Shown: one piece after another, positions 1-9,116 of the stretch
Layout of the letters: each line of letters begins with the position of its first letter
How positions within the stretch are numbered: position 1 is the first letter of the stretch
From: RGIG4079 sp045576735
GTDB taxonomy: Bacteria > Bacteroidota > Bacteroidia > Bacteroidales > Muribaculaceae
DNA: 64,000 nucleotides
Assembly (NCBI GenBank): GCA_045576735.1
Contig: JAZNGZ010000025.1
Span: 1-64,000 of the forward strand
Reading direction: 5' to 3'
Notes under the pieces: model-generated
The model's input: only the letters and a program-made list of their open reading frames with translations
What the model was told of the DNA's origin: nothing
The model's database searches: none
Position numbers and translations under genes: made by a program

Positions 1-12
1 TTGGCCATTAAA

Positions 13-44
13 TTTGGTGATAGATTTGAACTCATGTAACTTTG
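13..44 (+). promoter_or_regulatory. Bacteroidales-type promoter
   Basis: TTTG at 13-16 and TAACTTTG at 37-44 are separated by 20 bases, matching the TTTG-N19-21-TAnnTTTG promoter of Bacteroidales. A second TAGATTTG box lies at 21-28. It points toward the SUMF1-like stump at 120-350, so it may be the old promoter of that gene. Confidence 0.55.
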
Positions 45-59
45 CAATCCGAAAGGCTC

Positions 60-93
60 CTCAGCAGGAAAACACGCGTGTTTTCCTGCTGAG
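60..93. repeat. perfect 34-base palindrome
   Basis: The left arm ctcagcaggaaaacacg (60-76) and the right arm (77-93) are exact reverse complements with no spacer. No T-run follows on either strand, so it is not an ordinary intrinsic terminator. In RNA it would form a long hairpin just after the promoter at 13-44. Confidence 0.8.
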
Positions 94-119
94 TATAATA
101 AAATAAGAAACAGCCTTGA

Positions 120-350
120 CACAGTTCAATTTACACTACCGAAGAGTGGTGCCAGGATTGGTATGGGCCATATTTGCCGTCGGATCAAATAAATCCGTTA
201 GGCCCTGCCGACGGAAGTTCTCGAGTAACCCGTGGAGGAGCTTGGCTCTTCCCCGATAAAAGTAGTCAGGTATGGACAAGGGAAAAATATTCACCTTTGA
301 TTGGCGGAGTTACGAATGGATTTCGTTTAGTTTGTTATCCTGAAAATTAA
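120..350 (+). pseudogene. C-terminal fragment of a formylglycine-generating-enzyme-like (SUMF1) protein
   Basis: From about 120 to the stop at 348-350 one frame reads as the end of an FGE-sulfatase/SUMF1 domain. It contains EEWCQDWYGPY, then VTRGGAW, and finishes GFRLVCYPEN, which are the family's typical C-terminal blocks. An in-frame TGA at 117-119 and the lack of a start codon show that the rest of the gene is missing, with only about 117 bases of noncoding sequence upstream inside the window. About 76 codons remain of a domain normally over 200 residues. In Bacteroidales such domains often occur in surface lipoproteins (for example GldK/PorK in T9SS). A deletion that joined the promoter at 13-44 to the gene's tail would explain the layout. 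It is unlikely to be expressed as protein. Confidence 0.7.
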
Positions 351-369
351 CTTAGTGACTACTCATATT

Positions 370-1134
370 CTACAATATAGCTTGCACTTCTTTGAAGGCG
401 AAGGGGTGGGAGTGGCCTTGGGTGTCGGTGAGGGTGAGGATTCCGTCAGGGGCTACGTTGGTGATGCGAGCCATGAATTGAGTGCCGTCGGGAGTGGCGT
501 AGGGGTGAAATCCGTCGCTACGCCAAAGCATTGAGCGATAGATGTTGTGGAGTGTGTCGAATTGTTGGGTTGTGTCATAGTGATTAAAGATAGATAAGAT
601 TTCGTTGGTAACCTCGTTGAGAATGACATCGAGGTGAGTTTCTTTTTCTATATAGTGGATGAGCGAGATGGGGTTGGGTGCATCAGATAAGAACTCACGT
701 TGGTTGATGTTGAGCCCTATTCCCGCTATTGATTGCGCTATGTTGCAGCCGGCGAGGGTGTTTTCGATGAGAATACCACAAATTTTATTGTCGTCGACAT
801 ATATATCGTTGGGCCATTTGATTGCAACCTCGTGAGTGGTGATGTATCGGCGAAGGGTGTTGACGATTGCAATGCTCACAGCCTCGGAGATGTAGAATTG
901 TTGGCGCGCAATGATGTTTTGCGGACGCAGTAGCACTGAGAATGATAGGTTTTTCTCCGGCTCTGATTCCCACGTGTTGCCACGCTGTCCACGTCCGGCC
1001 GTTTGGTTATAGGTTGATACTACCGTGCCGTGAGAAAACTCACCGGCTCTACCGGCAAGATAGCTATTGGTAGAGCCGATTGAAGGGAGTTGTATTATAT
1101 TTTTCTTTAGTGCCGACATGAGGTTACTCGCCAA
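370..1134 (-). CDS. birA: biotin--[acetyl-CoA-carboxylase] ligase
   Basis: 254 residues. It activates biotin with ATP and attaches it to the lysine of biotin carboxyl carrier proteins in the cytoplasm. The biotinyl-AMP loop GRGQRGNTW, the KWPNDIYV block and CGILIEN are all present. There is no N-terminal winged helix, so this is the monofunctional class I form that does not act as a repressor. The gene is the last of a seven-gene minus-strand run and its start overlaps the end of tsaE by 11 bases. A second ATG five codons downstream (MSALKKN) is an equally possible start. Confidence 0.93.
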   Translation of the reverse strand: MASNLMSALKKNIIQLPSIGSTNSYLAGRAGEFSHGTVVSTYNQTAGRGQRGNTWESEPEKNLSFSVLLRPQNIIARQQFYISEAVSIAIVNTLRRYITTHEVAIKWPNDIYVDDNKICGILIENTLAGCNIAQSIAGIGLNINQREFLSDAPNPISLIHYIEKETHLDVILNEVTNEILSIFNHYDTTQQFDTLHNIYRSMLWRSDGFHPYATPDGTQFMARITNVAPDGILTLTDTQGHSHPFAFKEVQAIL

Positions 1135-1549
1135 TGGTGATGGTGCGAGTGTCGTCGTCGTTGACGGTGATACTTACTTTCACAGTGTCGCCGGGAAGAA
1201 TGTCGTCGATGCGTTCGGGCCATTCGAGGAAGCACAATGCACCTGAATCGAAATAGTCTTCAACTCCTATGTCGAAAGCCTCTTCGAGTGATTCAAGGCG
1301 GTAGAGGTCGAAGTGATAAATCAACTCGGCAGTGGTGTCGGAACGATATTCGTTGATGATAGAGAATGAGGGCGAATTGGTGGTGTCGTCTTCCACGCCG
1401 AGAGCCTTGCAAAGCGCGTTGATAAACGTTGTTTTGCCGGCACCCATTTCGCCATAGAACGCATATACTGTTTCGTCGCCCATTTGTGCGATAAAATCGT
1501 GGGCGGCTTGGTCGATGTTTTCGATTGAGTTGAGTTGTATAGTTTTCAT
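1124..1549 (-). CDS. tsaE: tRNA threonylcarbamoyladenosine biosynthesis ATPase TsaE
   Basis: 141 residues, the usual size for the YjeE/TsaE family. The Walker A motif is GEMGAGKTTF, and the C-terminal block CFLEWPERIDDILP is typical of the family. TsaE works with TsaB and TsaD to make t6A37 on ANN-decoding tRNAs; neither partner is in this window. It sits 11 bases after porX and overlaps birA, so the three are probably co-transcribed. Confidence 0.95.
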   Translation of the reverse strand: MKTIQLNSIENIDQAAHDFIAQMGDETVYAFYGEMGAGKTTFINALCKALGVEDDTTNSPSFSIINEYRSDTTAELIYHFDLYRLESLEEAFDIGVEDYFDSGALCFLEWPERIDDILPGDTVKVSITVNDDDTRTITIGE

Positions 1550-1560
1550 ATATAGGTATG

Positions 1561-3102
1561 TTATTTAGCTGATAATGTGATTAGGGGGATAATCATCTCT
1601 TCGAGTGAAATACCACCATGTTGGAAGGTGTCGGTATAGTATTGCACATAATAGTTATAATTGTTGGGGTAGGCGAAGAAATCACGGTTCCCGGCAAAGA
1701 TATATGCTGTAGACACATTGGGTGAAGGTAATCCAAATGCCTCAGGTCGTTTTATCTCATATACTTGCTTGGGATTATAGCTTAGGTTTTTGCCTAATTT
1801 ATAGCGCAAGTTGGTGTTGGTGTTGCGGTCGCCCACCACTTTCACCGGGTTGTCTACGCGTATAGTGCCGTGGTCGGTGGTCAACACAATCTTATACCCT
1901 TTTTCGGCAATTTTGCGGAAGAGTTCAAGAGCCGATGAGTGACGGAACCACGACTCGGTCAATGAGCGGTATGCTGCATTTGTGGCAGCCAATTCACGTA
2001 TCATCTTTGACTCGGTGCGCGCATGCGAGAGCATATCGATGAAGTTTAGCACTATGATATTTAGGTCGTTGTGCTCAAGTTTGGAGAATTCGCGTATTAG
2101 TCGTTCTCCGGTAGCGGAATCGTTGATTTTGTTATAAGAGAAGCGGCATTGACGACGATAGCGCTTGAAAAGAGTCTCGATAAGAGGCGACTCATTGAGG
2201 TTTTTCCCTTCATCTTCATCCTCGTCGACCCATAGGTCGGGGAACATTTGTGATATTTTAAGAGGCATCAATCCCGAAAATATCGCATTGCGGGCATATT
2301 GTGTCGCAGTGGGAAGGATAGAACAATATTGATCTTCTTCAAAAGTGAAATAATCGCTCAAGAGAGGTTTTATCGTGCGCCATTGGTCGAGACGGAAATT
2401 GTCGATGAGAATAAAAAATACTTTTTCACCATTGTCGAGCAATGGAAACACTTTTGTTTTGAATATGTCGGGACTCATCACGGGGTGATTATCGGTTGTA
2501 ACCCACTTTTCGTAGTTCTTTTTTATAAACTTGTTGAAAGTGGAGTTTGCCTCAATCTTTTGCATGTTGAGAAGCTCGTCCATATTTGTGTCGGCAGCAG
2601 CAAGTTCTAGCTCCCAAAATACTAGTTTACCATATAATTCATACCAATCTTCGATAGTAGACGCATTGGAGATGAGCGATGTTATATTGTTGAACTCTTG
2701 GCGGTAGTCGGAAGTGGCTTGCACCGATACCAATTGCTCGCTATGTAGATTTTTCTTAATTGAAAGCAGTATCTGATTGGGATTTACCGGTTTAATGAGG
2801 TAATCGGCAATTTTGTTTCCCACTGCTTGGTCCATAATGTTCTCTTCCTCGCTTTTGGTAATCATGATTACCGGAATGTGAGGAGCTATTTGTTTCACTC
2901 TCGATAGTGTTTCCAATCCTGTTAGCCCGGGCATGTTTTCATCAAGAATAATGAGGTCGAAATGTTGTGATTCGACCAATTCTAATGCGTCATGACCATT
3001 GTTGACGGTTACAAGGTTGTAGCCCTTGTTTTTAAGAAACATTATGTGTGGCTTGAGGAGGTCAATCTCATCGTCAGCCCAAAGTATTGTGTGAGAGCTC
3101 AT
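1561..3102 (-). CDS. porX: PorX-type response regulator with PglZ domain
   Basis: 513 residues. Residues 1-120 are a CheY-like receiver: acidic DDE at 10-12, phospho-acceptor Asp54 in ILDENMPG, Thr/Ser at MITKS and Lys in YLIKPVNP. The rest is a PglZ (alkaline-phosphatase superfamily) domain, with LIDNFRLDQW and TTDHGTI as metal-site blocks. The architecture and length match PorX, which controls type IX secretion in Porphyromonas and Flavobacterium; its PglZ domain is reported to cleave oligonucleotides. It lies 24 bases downstream of porW. No kinase is adjacent; the orphan histidine kinase at 49231 is a possible partner. Confidence 0.92.
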   Translation of the reverse strand: MSSHTILWADDEIDLLKPHIMFLKNKGYNLVTVNNGHDALELVESQHFDLIILDENMPGLTGLETLSRVKQIAPHIPVIMITKSEEENIMDQAVGNKIADYLIKPVNPNQILLSIKKNLHSEQLVSVQATSDYRQEFNNITSLISNASTIEDWYELYGKLVFWELELAAADTNMDELLNMQKIEANSTFNKFIKKNYEKWVTTDNHPVMSPDIFKTKVFPLLDNGEKVFFILIDNFRLDQWRTIKPLLSDYFTFEEDQYCSILPTATQYARNAIFSGLMPLKISQMFPDLWVDEDEDEGKNLNESPLIETLFKRYRRQCRFSYNKINDSATGERLIREFSKLEHNDLNIIVLNFIDMLSHARTESKMIRELAATNAAYRSLTESWFRHSSALELFRKIAEKGYKIVLTTDHGTIRVDNPVKVVGDRNTNTNLRYKLGKNLSYNPKQVYEIKRPEAFGLPSPNVSTAYIFAGNRDFFAYPNNYNYYVQYYTDTFQHGGISLEEMIIPLITLSAK

Positions 3103-3126
3103 CGCTTAAACTATTAACGGTTAAAT

Positions 3127-6100
3127 TTAGGGTGTATCTAAAAGAGGGTCATCACCTTCTGACCCTGAGGGGATGTTGTATTTTTGTTTCTTTTCGTTTT
3201 TCTTCTTTTTGTTGTCTTTCGACTGTTTTTTAGTTTCTTTTTTCGACTCTTTTTTGTTTGTTTTAGCCTTTTTGTCTTGTTTTTTGTTGTCAACTTTTTT
3301 CTTTTCTTCTTTTTTGTTGTCGACTGTAGGAGCTTTCTCTTCTTGCTTGGTTTCTTGAGGCTTAACGTTGTCGTCGGTAGGCTCAATAGTTGGCTCGCCG
3401 GTGACGTTGTCGTCGGCAGGAATGCCTTCGCTTTCGCCAAACTGTTCGGGAGGCAGAACACTTTCTTCGGTAGCTATATATGCTTCTTCGCCTATGAAGT
3501 TGAAGTATTCTTCAAATGAACGTCCTTCGCTGAGCAATAGTTCAAAGTTCTTAGCACTAATATTTACCGGTCTCACTTGTGGTGGCAGTGCAAAATCTTT
3601 GCTGCTGTCTAAGATTTGACGATAGAGGTCGAGCTCTTTCTGGTTGTTAAAGCCTTTGATGACGATGAGTCCTAATTCGCCAAACGACATTTGTTCCAAG
3701 TCAAAGTCTTTCACGTCAAAGGTGTTGAAGTTGTGACGTGCTACATCGTAGAGCAATTGATTAGTAGATATTTGCTTGGTGGAGAATAGTAGAACAAGCA
3801 ATTGTGGCTCGTTAGGAGCGATAGAGAATTCGGCTGGTTTCGACGCATTGGCATTGGCAATGGAGTCATTGCCCAAACGAGTGTCCCATATCATGCCTCT
3901 GAGGTTGCTCGAACCGCTTTCGAGCTTGCGTCCTTGTGCCATATGCTTCAAATAAGATGACGCCAATGGGGTGATGTCGGTTTCGGGATATTTCTCGAGT
4001 AATTCTTTGAGAGTGGAGTTGAATTTCTCAGAGTCTTTTTCAGTTACATAAGCAAGAGCATGGAGGAACATGAACTTGGGAATGATGCGACTGAGTGGGT
4101 ATTCCTTTATCATATATTCGTATGCCTCATGTACTGCGCTGTTATTATTGTTGAGATAGGCGTTGTATGCTTGAGTATACAATTCTTCTTGGCGAGTGTT
4201 CATTGTTTTGAGATTTTCGAGATAATCGGGGTCTTTCATCGCTATGCCGTAGTTGCTTTCGGGGAATTCGTCAATGATGGTTTGTCGATATTTCTCGGCC
4301 TCTTCGCTATTGTTTTGGCGCACCGCCATTATATATAAATTGTAATAAGTGTCAAGACGATAGATGTTATCGGGGTATTGAGTGAGTAGTCGGTTGAACT
4401 CTGAACGTGATGCATCGAAGTCCTCCATTTTGTCTTTGAGAATGATGCCCATATTGTATAGACCCTCTTGAATAATTTCATGAGAGTTAGCTCTCTCTTC
4501 GTCGGTTTTAGGAATTTGTTTTAGATAATATTCGGGATAGTGTGGGTCTTCGGAGCGTTTCAACTTTTCTTGCTCTTCTTTCGAGAGCTCCTTACCTTCG
4601 GCATCGGTGGCAACCGAGTCGGTCGATTCTTCGTCATCCTTGCCATCCTCGCTCGATGTCTCAAAATCAGATGCGTCGAAAGAGGCTTTATTTCTTCTTC
4701 GCCAGTTGTCTTCGAGTTTGCGACTTCCCCATGTTTTTTGGAACTCGGTTTTGCCGGCGTTTTTAGTGGCTGTGTTATAGAAATACCAAGAGTCGTCGGT
4801 ATTAAGAGTAAATGTCTTAGGAGCCGATGAATTGGTGTTTTGAAGGTTTGTACCTTGTGCGCGTTGTTGTGCGAGATATTCCTCACGTTTTGCGTTTTCG
4901 GCTTCCTCCTCTTCTTTTTTCTTTAAATCGTCAATGATTTTTGCGATAACTTTGTCGAGCTGTTCGGGAGACATTTCAGATAATCGCAATAGAGAGTCTT
5001 GTAGTGTAACGTTTTGAGAATATACCGCTAATTCGTCGAGCACGTCACTGCGACGTTTCAATTGCTTGTAGTTGGGGTAATCTTCAGGTAGTTGTGGCAC
5101 AGCCTCGGAGTAGCATGGTTGGGCTTTGTCGTAGTTGTGTCGTAGGTAATAAAGATTGCCAAGTGTGACCTGGTTTATTGCCTTGTCAATGCCGTTGCGA
5201 GTGCTTTTCTTGTTGGCCATCTCGTAGTTCTCAATTGCATTAATGGTGTCTTGACGCGATAGATAGAGGTTGCCTATTGCGTAATACACTTGGTCGAGAT
5301 AGTCTTTGTTGCGGTCGTAGCGAGTCATTCGTTTGAGAGCTTTCACCTCGGGCTCAATGTTTTCGCCTGAGTACACTTCGCTTTGTTTTATACGAGCGTT
5401 GAACTTGGTGCGGTAGGAGGTACTTGATGCACTACCGGCTTTTTTGAAGGCTTCATACGCTTCTTGTTTCTTCCCTATGCGAGAGTAGAGTTGTCCTAAG
5501 AGGAAGCGCAAGCGGGTCTTTTGCGAACCGTCGGCATAGTCAATAGATTTTTGTAGATAGGGGATAGCTTTGTCATAATCGTTGAGTTTGATGTAATAGT
5601 TGGCATATACGTTGTTATACAATTCTTTCAACGTGTTGTTGGTCAACTGTTCATCTTTTATCTTGATTATGATGTTTTCGGTTTCAAATAGCCAACCGAG
5701 AGCACAGTAACTGCGAGCTTGCCACAATTGCGCTTCGGTGACAGTTTCGGGGAGCCATTTGAAATGTTTTGATGTGTAAAAAAAGGTTGAGGCTGCACCT
5801 AGAAAGTCGCCATTGAAAAACTGGCTGCGACCCATCATCAACCACGCATTGTGGAGGAATGGGTTGTATTCCTCGCGTTTGAGCCATTCTTTGTATTCGG
5901 CACTTTGTTTGCCCGATTTTTTCTTTGGACGTTTGGTTATCGAACGTAGTTGAATAGCTTTTTGCGCTTTTTCTATCGAACGGTCAAATGAGCCTGAGGG
6001 TTGAGGCGATTTAGGATTGTTTTTTGCCTCAATAGGGTGCATGAAGAGGAGTTGGCTATAATCATCTTCATATTTGTTTTCCATTTCTTCAAGAGTCTCA

Positions 6101-6264
6101 TTGTAATGAGTCTCTCCGTTGTAGTAGATGTTGTATTTGGTAATAAAAGCCTGGTAACGTCGGGTTGCGGCGTTGTTTTTCTTGGGAGAACATGAATATA
6201 TCGCTGCGATAAATGTTACCACAGTGATAAAAAATAATATATGTCGGAATTGACGATACTTCAT
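3127..6264 (-). CDS. porW: TPR lipoprotein PorW/SprE (type IX secretion)
   Basis: 1045 residues. An N-terminal lipoprotein signal ends at Cys25 (AIYSCSPKK). Tetratricopeptide-like helix pairs follow through about residue 450, then a Glu/Lys-rich linker, more TPR-like helices to about 760, and a Pro/Glu then Lys-rich tail. The beginning (RYQAFITKYNIYYNG) and the TPR layout match PorW/SprE, an outer-membrane lipoprotein needed for T9SS secretion and gliding in Bacteroidetes. It lies directly upstream of porX in the same transcript, which supports the call. The extreme C-terminus has over 50 residues that are mostly Lys, Glu, Asn and Thr before PSGSEGDDPLLDTP. Confidence 0.85.
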   Translation of the reverse strand: MKYRQFRHILFFITVVTFIAAIYSCSPKKNNAATRRYQAFITKYNIYYNGETHYNETLEEMENKYEDDYSQLLFMHPIEAKNNPKSPQPSGSFDRSIEKAQKAIQLRSITKRPKKKSGKQSAEYKEWLKREEYNPFLHNAWLMMGRSQFFNGDFLGAASTFFYTSKHFKWLPETVTEAQLWQARSYCALGWLFETENIIIKIKDEQLTNNTLKELYNNVYANYYIKLNDYDKAIPYLQKSIDYADGSQKTRLRFLLGQLYSRIGKKQEAYEAFKKAGSASSTSYRTKFNARIKQSEVYSGENIEPEVKALKRMTRYDRNKDYLDQVYYAIGNLYLSRQDTINAIENYEMANKKSTRNGIDKAINQVTLGNLYYLRHNYDKAQPCYSEAVPQLPEDYPNYKQLKRRSDVLDELAVYSQNVTLQDSLLRLSEMSPEQLDKVIAKIIDDLKKKEEEEAENAKREEYLAQQRAQGTNLQNTNSSAPKTFTLNTDDSWYFYNTATKNAGKTEFQKTWGSRKLEDNWRRRNKASFDASDFETSSEDGKDDEESTDSVATDAEGKELSKEEQEKLKRSEDPHYPEYYLKQIPKTDEERANSHEIIQEGLYNMGIILKDKMEDFDASRSEFNRLLTQYPDNIYRLDTYYNLYIMAVRQNNSEEAEKYRQTIIDEFPESNYGIAMKDPDYLENLKTMNTRQEELYTQAYNAYLNNNNSAVHEAYEYMIKEYPLSRIIPKFMFLHALAYVTEKDSEKFNSTLKELLEKYPETDITPLASSYLKHMAQGRKLESGSSNLRGMIWDTRLGNDSIANANASKPAEFSIAPNEPQLLVLLFSTKQISTNQLLYDVARHNFNTFDVKDFDLEQMSFGELGLIVIKGFNNQKELDLYRQILDSSKDFALPPQVRPVNISAKNFELLLSEGRSFEEYFNFIGEEAYIATEESVLPPEQFGESEGIPADDNVTGEPTIEPTDDNVKPQETKQEEKAPTVDNKKEEKKKVDNKKQDKKAKTNKKESKKETKKQSKDNKKKKNEKKQKYNIPSGSEGDDPLLDTP

Positions 6265-6282
6265 CTATAATTTAACGTAGAA

Positions 6283-7035
6283 TCAAGGGCGTTTATTGCA
6301 TTGGTGGGCAAGTGAGTCGCATTGACACTCCTTGCGAGGTGATAATTTGATTTTCATAAACTCCATTGATGAGCTATCGATAGTGAGTAATGTATTGGTT
6401 AATAGGTTTCCATGTCCTAATAAATATTTTATCGCTTCGGTGGCTTGTATTGAGCCAACTATGCCGGGTATTGTGCTTATAGGGCCAATAGCGTTGTCGC
6501 ATTCGGGAATAGAATCGAAAATACATCTATAACATGCTGTTCCGGGTATATGAGTAAATACTTGACCTTCAAAACGGAATATTGCGCCAATCGAGAATGC
6601 TTTGCCTGCTTTGACGCATTCGTCGTTAATGATGAATTTAGAACTGAAATTATCGGTGGCGTCAATAATGAAGTCGTATGGCTCAATTAGTTGCGAGGCA
6701 TTGGCTGAGGTGAATTTATCGCATAGGGCTGTTACTCTCACATCGGGATTGAGCAATTGTAGTTTTTCTTGAGCAGAAAGAGCTTTTTTACGCCCTATGT
6801 CGGCAGAGGAGTGTAGTATTTGACGTTGAAGATTTGAGAGATCTACAACATCATTGTCGATAATCCCTATATGTCCCACTCCGGCAGCACATAAATAGTA
6901 GGCAATAGGAGAGCCAAGGCCTCCGGCTCCAATTATTAACACACTGCTTTGCGTTAGCTTCAGTTGACCTTCATGACTTATCTCGGGCATTAGGATATGC
7001 CGTTCATAACGTTTGTGTTGGTCTTGGTTAAGCAT
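6283..7035 (-). CDS. HesA/MoeB/ThiF family adenylyltransferase
   Basis: 250 residues from the ATG at 7033-7035; a longer frame exists upstream but would run into the coding sequence of pgpH, so the internal start MLNQDQHKRYERH is preferred. The nucleotide motif GAGGLGSP, the DNDVVDLSNLQRQ block and DATDNF are those of ubiquitin-E1-like adenylyltransferases that charge MoaD or ThiS sulfur carriers. Structural-zinc cysteine pairs are CYRC and CQC. No thi or moa gene is adjacent, so thiamine versus molybdopterin use cannot be decided here. The gap to pgpH is 10 bases. Confidence 0.85.
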   Translation of the reverse strand: MLNQDQHKRYERHILMPEISHEGQLKLTQSSVLIIGAGGLGSPIAYYLCAAGVGHIGIIDNDVVDLSNLQRQILHSSADIGRKKALSAQEKLQLLNPDVRVTALCDKFTSANASQLIEPYDFIIDATDNFSSKFIINDECVKAGKAFSIGAIFRFEGQVFTHIPGTACYRCIFDSIPECDNAIGPISTIPGIVGSIQATEAIKYLLGHGNLLTNTLLTIDSSSMEFMKIKLSPRKECQCDSLAHQCNKRP

Positions 7036-7045
7036 GCCTTTGCGG

Positions 7046-9100
7046 TTAAATGTTTGGAATGCTAGGTTGTGGGTCGCTTTCTTCTTTTTGATCCTTGTTG
7101 ACCGAACCGGTTTCGGGGTAAATGATGCGTGAATGATACATAGTGCCCACACGGTTGATAAATGCCTCTTTAATGACTTTAATGTCGCGGAATGATATAG
7201 GAGAGTCATTGTGTAGTCCATCGTCGATTTGCGAGTCAATGATGCGGTCGACCAATGTCGTGATTGATGTAAGAGAATGATCTTTCAGTGAACGAGAAGC
7301 AGCTTCCACGGCATCGGCCATCATCAATATTGATGTCTCTTTAGTGTTGGGGTTGGGACCGGGATAGGTGAAGGGTGTTTCATCTACAACTTCATCGGGA
7401 TGTTTCTGACATTGTGTGATGTAGAAATATTTAGCTTTGCCACAACCATGATGCTGCTTGATGAAGTTGATTATTATTGAGGGTAATTTTGCTTTAGATG
7501 CGAGTTTAACACCGTCGGCCACATGATTTACCACTATTTCGGCGCTACTAATGGGGTCGAGGGAGTCGTGTGGGTTTACTCCACGTTGATTTTCGGTGAA
7601 AAAAGCGGGGTTCTTAAGTTTTCCTATATCGTGATATAATGCTCCGGCACGCACTAGTTGCACATTGGCGTTTATGCGTCCTGCCGCATCGGCAGCAAGG
7701 TTGCTTACGGCCATTGAGTGTTGGAAGGTGCCGGGACATTGCTCTGAGAGTTGTCGGAGTAATGGTGAGTTGATGTCGGATAGTTCCACTAATGTTACAA
7801 CCGATATTAGTCCAAATGCTTTCTCAATGATGAACATTAGTATGTATGCAAATGATGTGAGGACCGAGTTGATAGCTATGAAACCAATGATACGTTGTGC
7901 CGAGCTTGCAATTGTGCCATTAAGGAACACCTCTACCGATAGGAATGATATGACATAGGCAATGAACACAAATAGTGCTGTGCGAATGAGTTGCGACCGT
8001 TTCGATAGCTCCTTGAGTGAATATACCGCTATGGCTCCGGCACAGAATTCAACCACAATGAATTCTTGAGGGAATGGCGCAAATGAACTGCATATCAATA
8101 TTTCTATTATGTGGCAGAAAATTGCGGTGCGTGCATCAAAAAATACAAGTATCACTATGGGTATAATCACAAACGGCACGATATATATACCATTTGAAAA
8201 GAGTGCCGACAATGCCGATGCTATAATGCTGAATATGGTTGGCATGAGCATCACAAATATCAACTTCTTGTTTGAACGGAATATGTCGGGGCGGAAGATG
8301 AATATGTAGAGGTATAATACTATGATTAAAATTGCAACTAACAATGATTGCCCTAAAACTTTCATCCACTTGGAGTGGCTTGAGTCGGGAGCTTGTTTTT
8401 CGAGCATATCCTTGTAGGTGTTGAGTACTCGATATAAGTTGGGGGTCACTTTTTGACCTCGGTCTATTATGAGCTCTCCTTGCATTATCACTCCAATGGG
8501 GGCGGTGGCACGTGCCATGTCTTCGTCATAGGCCGATTTTGATTTAGCTTCGTTTATAACAACGTTGGGCACTATAAGCTCTTGTAAATTCAATTGTTTT
8601 AGGGCAGTACGTGTTGCCGAGTCTTGAATCAAAGAGTCGATTATGAGATAAGTTTTGCGAGGAGATGCAAGGTTTTCAGTAGGCACTTTGTTAAGAAATC
8701 GCTTGTCGAGCATCCTCAATGACGGCATTTTGCCATTTTCTATCTTGGCATAGGATTCGGCATCGATAATGCCTAAATCATATTGGGCTTGTAATGAGGG
8801 TAATATCTTTTGTGCCAAAATTGCATTGCTGTCGGTTATGATGGCGCTTATACTGTCAAATATTTTTTCATTGCGTTCGGCGATGGGAATAAAAGCCTCA
8901 TTTATAGAGTCGGTCACCTCGCTAGTATCGGGGTAGATATATATCTCAAATGGAGCAATTAGTTTGCTATGGTCCCAAGGTCTATTCTCTTCAAAGGAAA
9001 TTGCTTTGTCTTTGCTACGTGGAAGGAAATACACTATGGCACATGTTGCTGCCAATAGAATTAAAAAGTGGGTCGCTATTTTTTTTGTATTAAAACTCAT
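7046..9100 (-). CDS. pgpH: 7TM-HD family cyclic-di-AMP phosphodiesterase (PgpH-like)
   Basis: 684 residues. One N-terminal membrane segment (about 11-27) is followed by an extracytoplasmic 7TMR-HDED region to about 240, seven predicted membrane helices to about 460, and a cytoplasmic HD domain. HD metal ligands are visible in ALYHDIGKLKNP and QHHGCGKAKYF. In Listeria PgpH this architecture degrades c-di-AMP to pApA; the same substrate here is inferred. The gene lies between relA/spoT and the ThiF-like gene with gaps of 16 and 10 bases, placing two nucleotide second-messenger enzymes side by side. Confidence 0.88.
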   Translation of the reverse strand: MSFNTKKIATHFLILLAATCAIVYFLPRSKDKAISFEENRPWDHSKLIAPFEIYIYPDTSEVTDSINEAFIPIAERNEKIFDSISAIITDSNAILAQKILPSLQAQYDLGIIDAESYAKIENGKMPSLRMLDKRFLNKVPTENLASPRKTYLIIDSLIQDSATRTALKQLNLQELIVPNVVINEAKSKSAYDEDMARATAPIGVIMQGELIIDRGQKVTPNLYRVLNTYKDMLEKQAPDSSHSKWMKVLGQSLLVAILIIVLYLYIFIFRPDIFRSNKKLIFVMLMPTIFSIIASALSALFSNGIYIVPFVIIPIVILVFFDARTAIFCHIIEILICSSFAPFPQEFIVVEFCAGAIAVYSLKELSKRSQLIRTALFVFIAYVISFLSVEVFLNGTIASSAQRIIGFIAINSVLTSFAYILMFIIEKAFGLISVVTLVELSDINSPLLRQLSEQCPGTFQHSMAVSNLAADAAGRINANVQLVRAGALYHDIGKLKNPAFFTENQRGVNPHDSLDPISSAEIVVNHVADGVKLASKAKLPSIIINFIKQHHGCGKAKYFYITQCQKHPDEVVDETPFTYPGPNPNTKETSILMMADAVEAASRSLKDHSLTSITTLVDRIIDSQIDDGLHNDSPISFRDIKVIKEAFINRVGTMYHSRIIYPETGSVNKDQKEESDPQPSIPNI

Positions 9101-9116
9101 GTCACGTTGTGTTATG

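Noticed and set aside
3173..3519. Open frames rich in Phe/Ser opposite the C-terminus of porW
   Set aside because: They mirror the Lys-rich tail of porW on the other strand; no start context or independent domain.
7036..7239. N-terminal extension of the ThiF-like gene
   Set aside because: It would overlap the coding end of pgpH by nearly 200 bases; the internal ATG at 7035 gives the normal family start.
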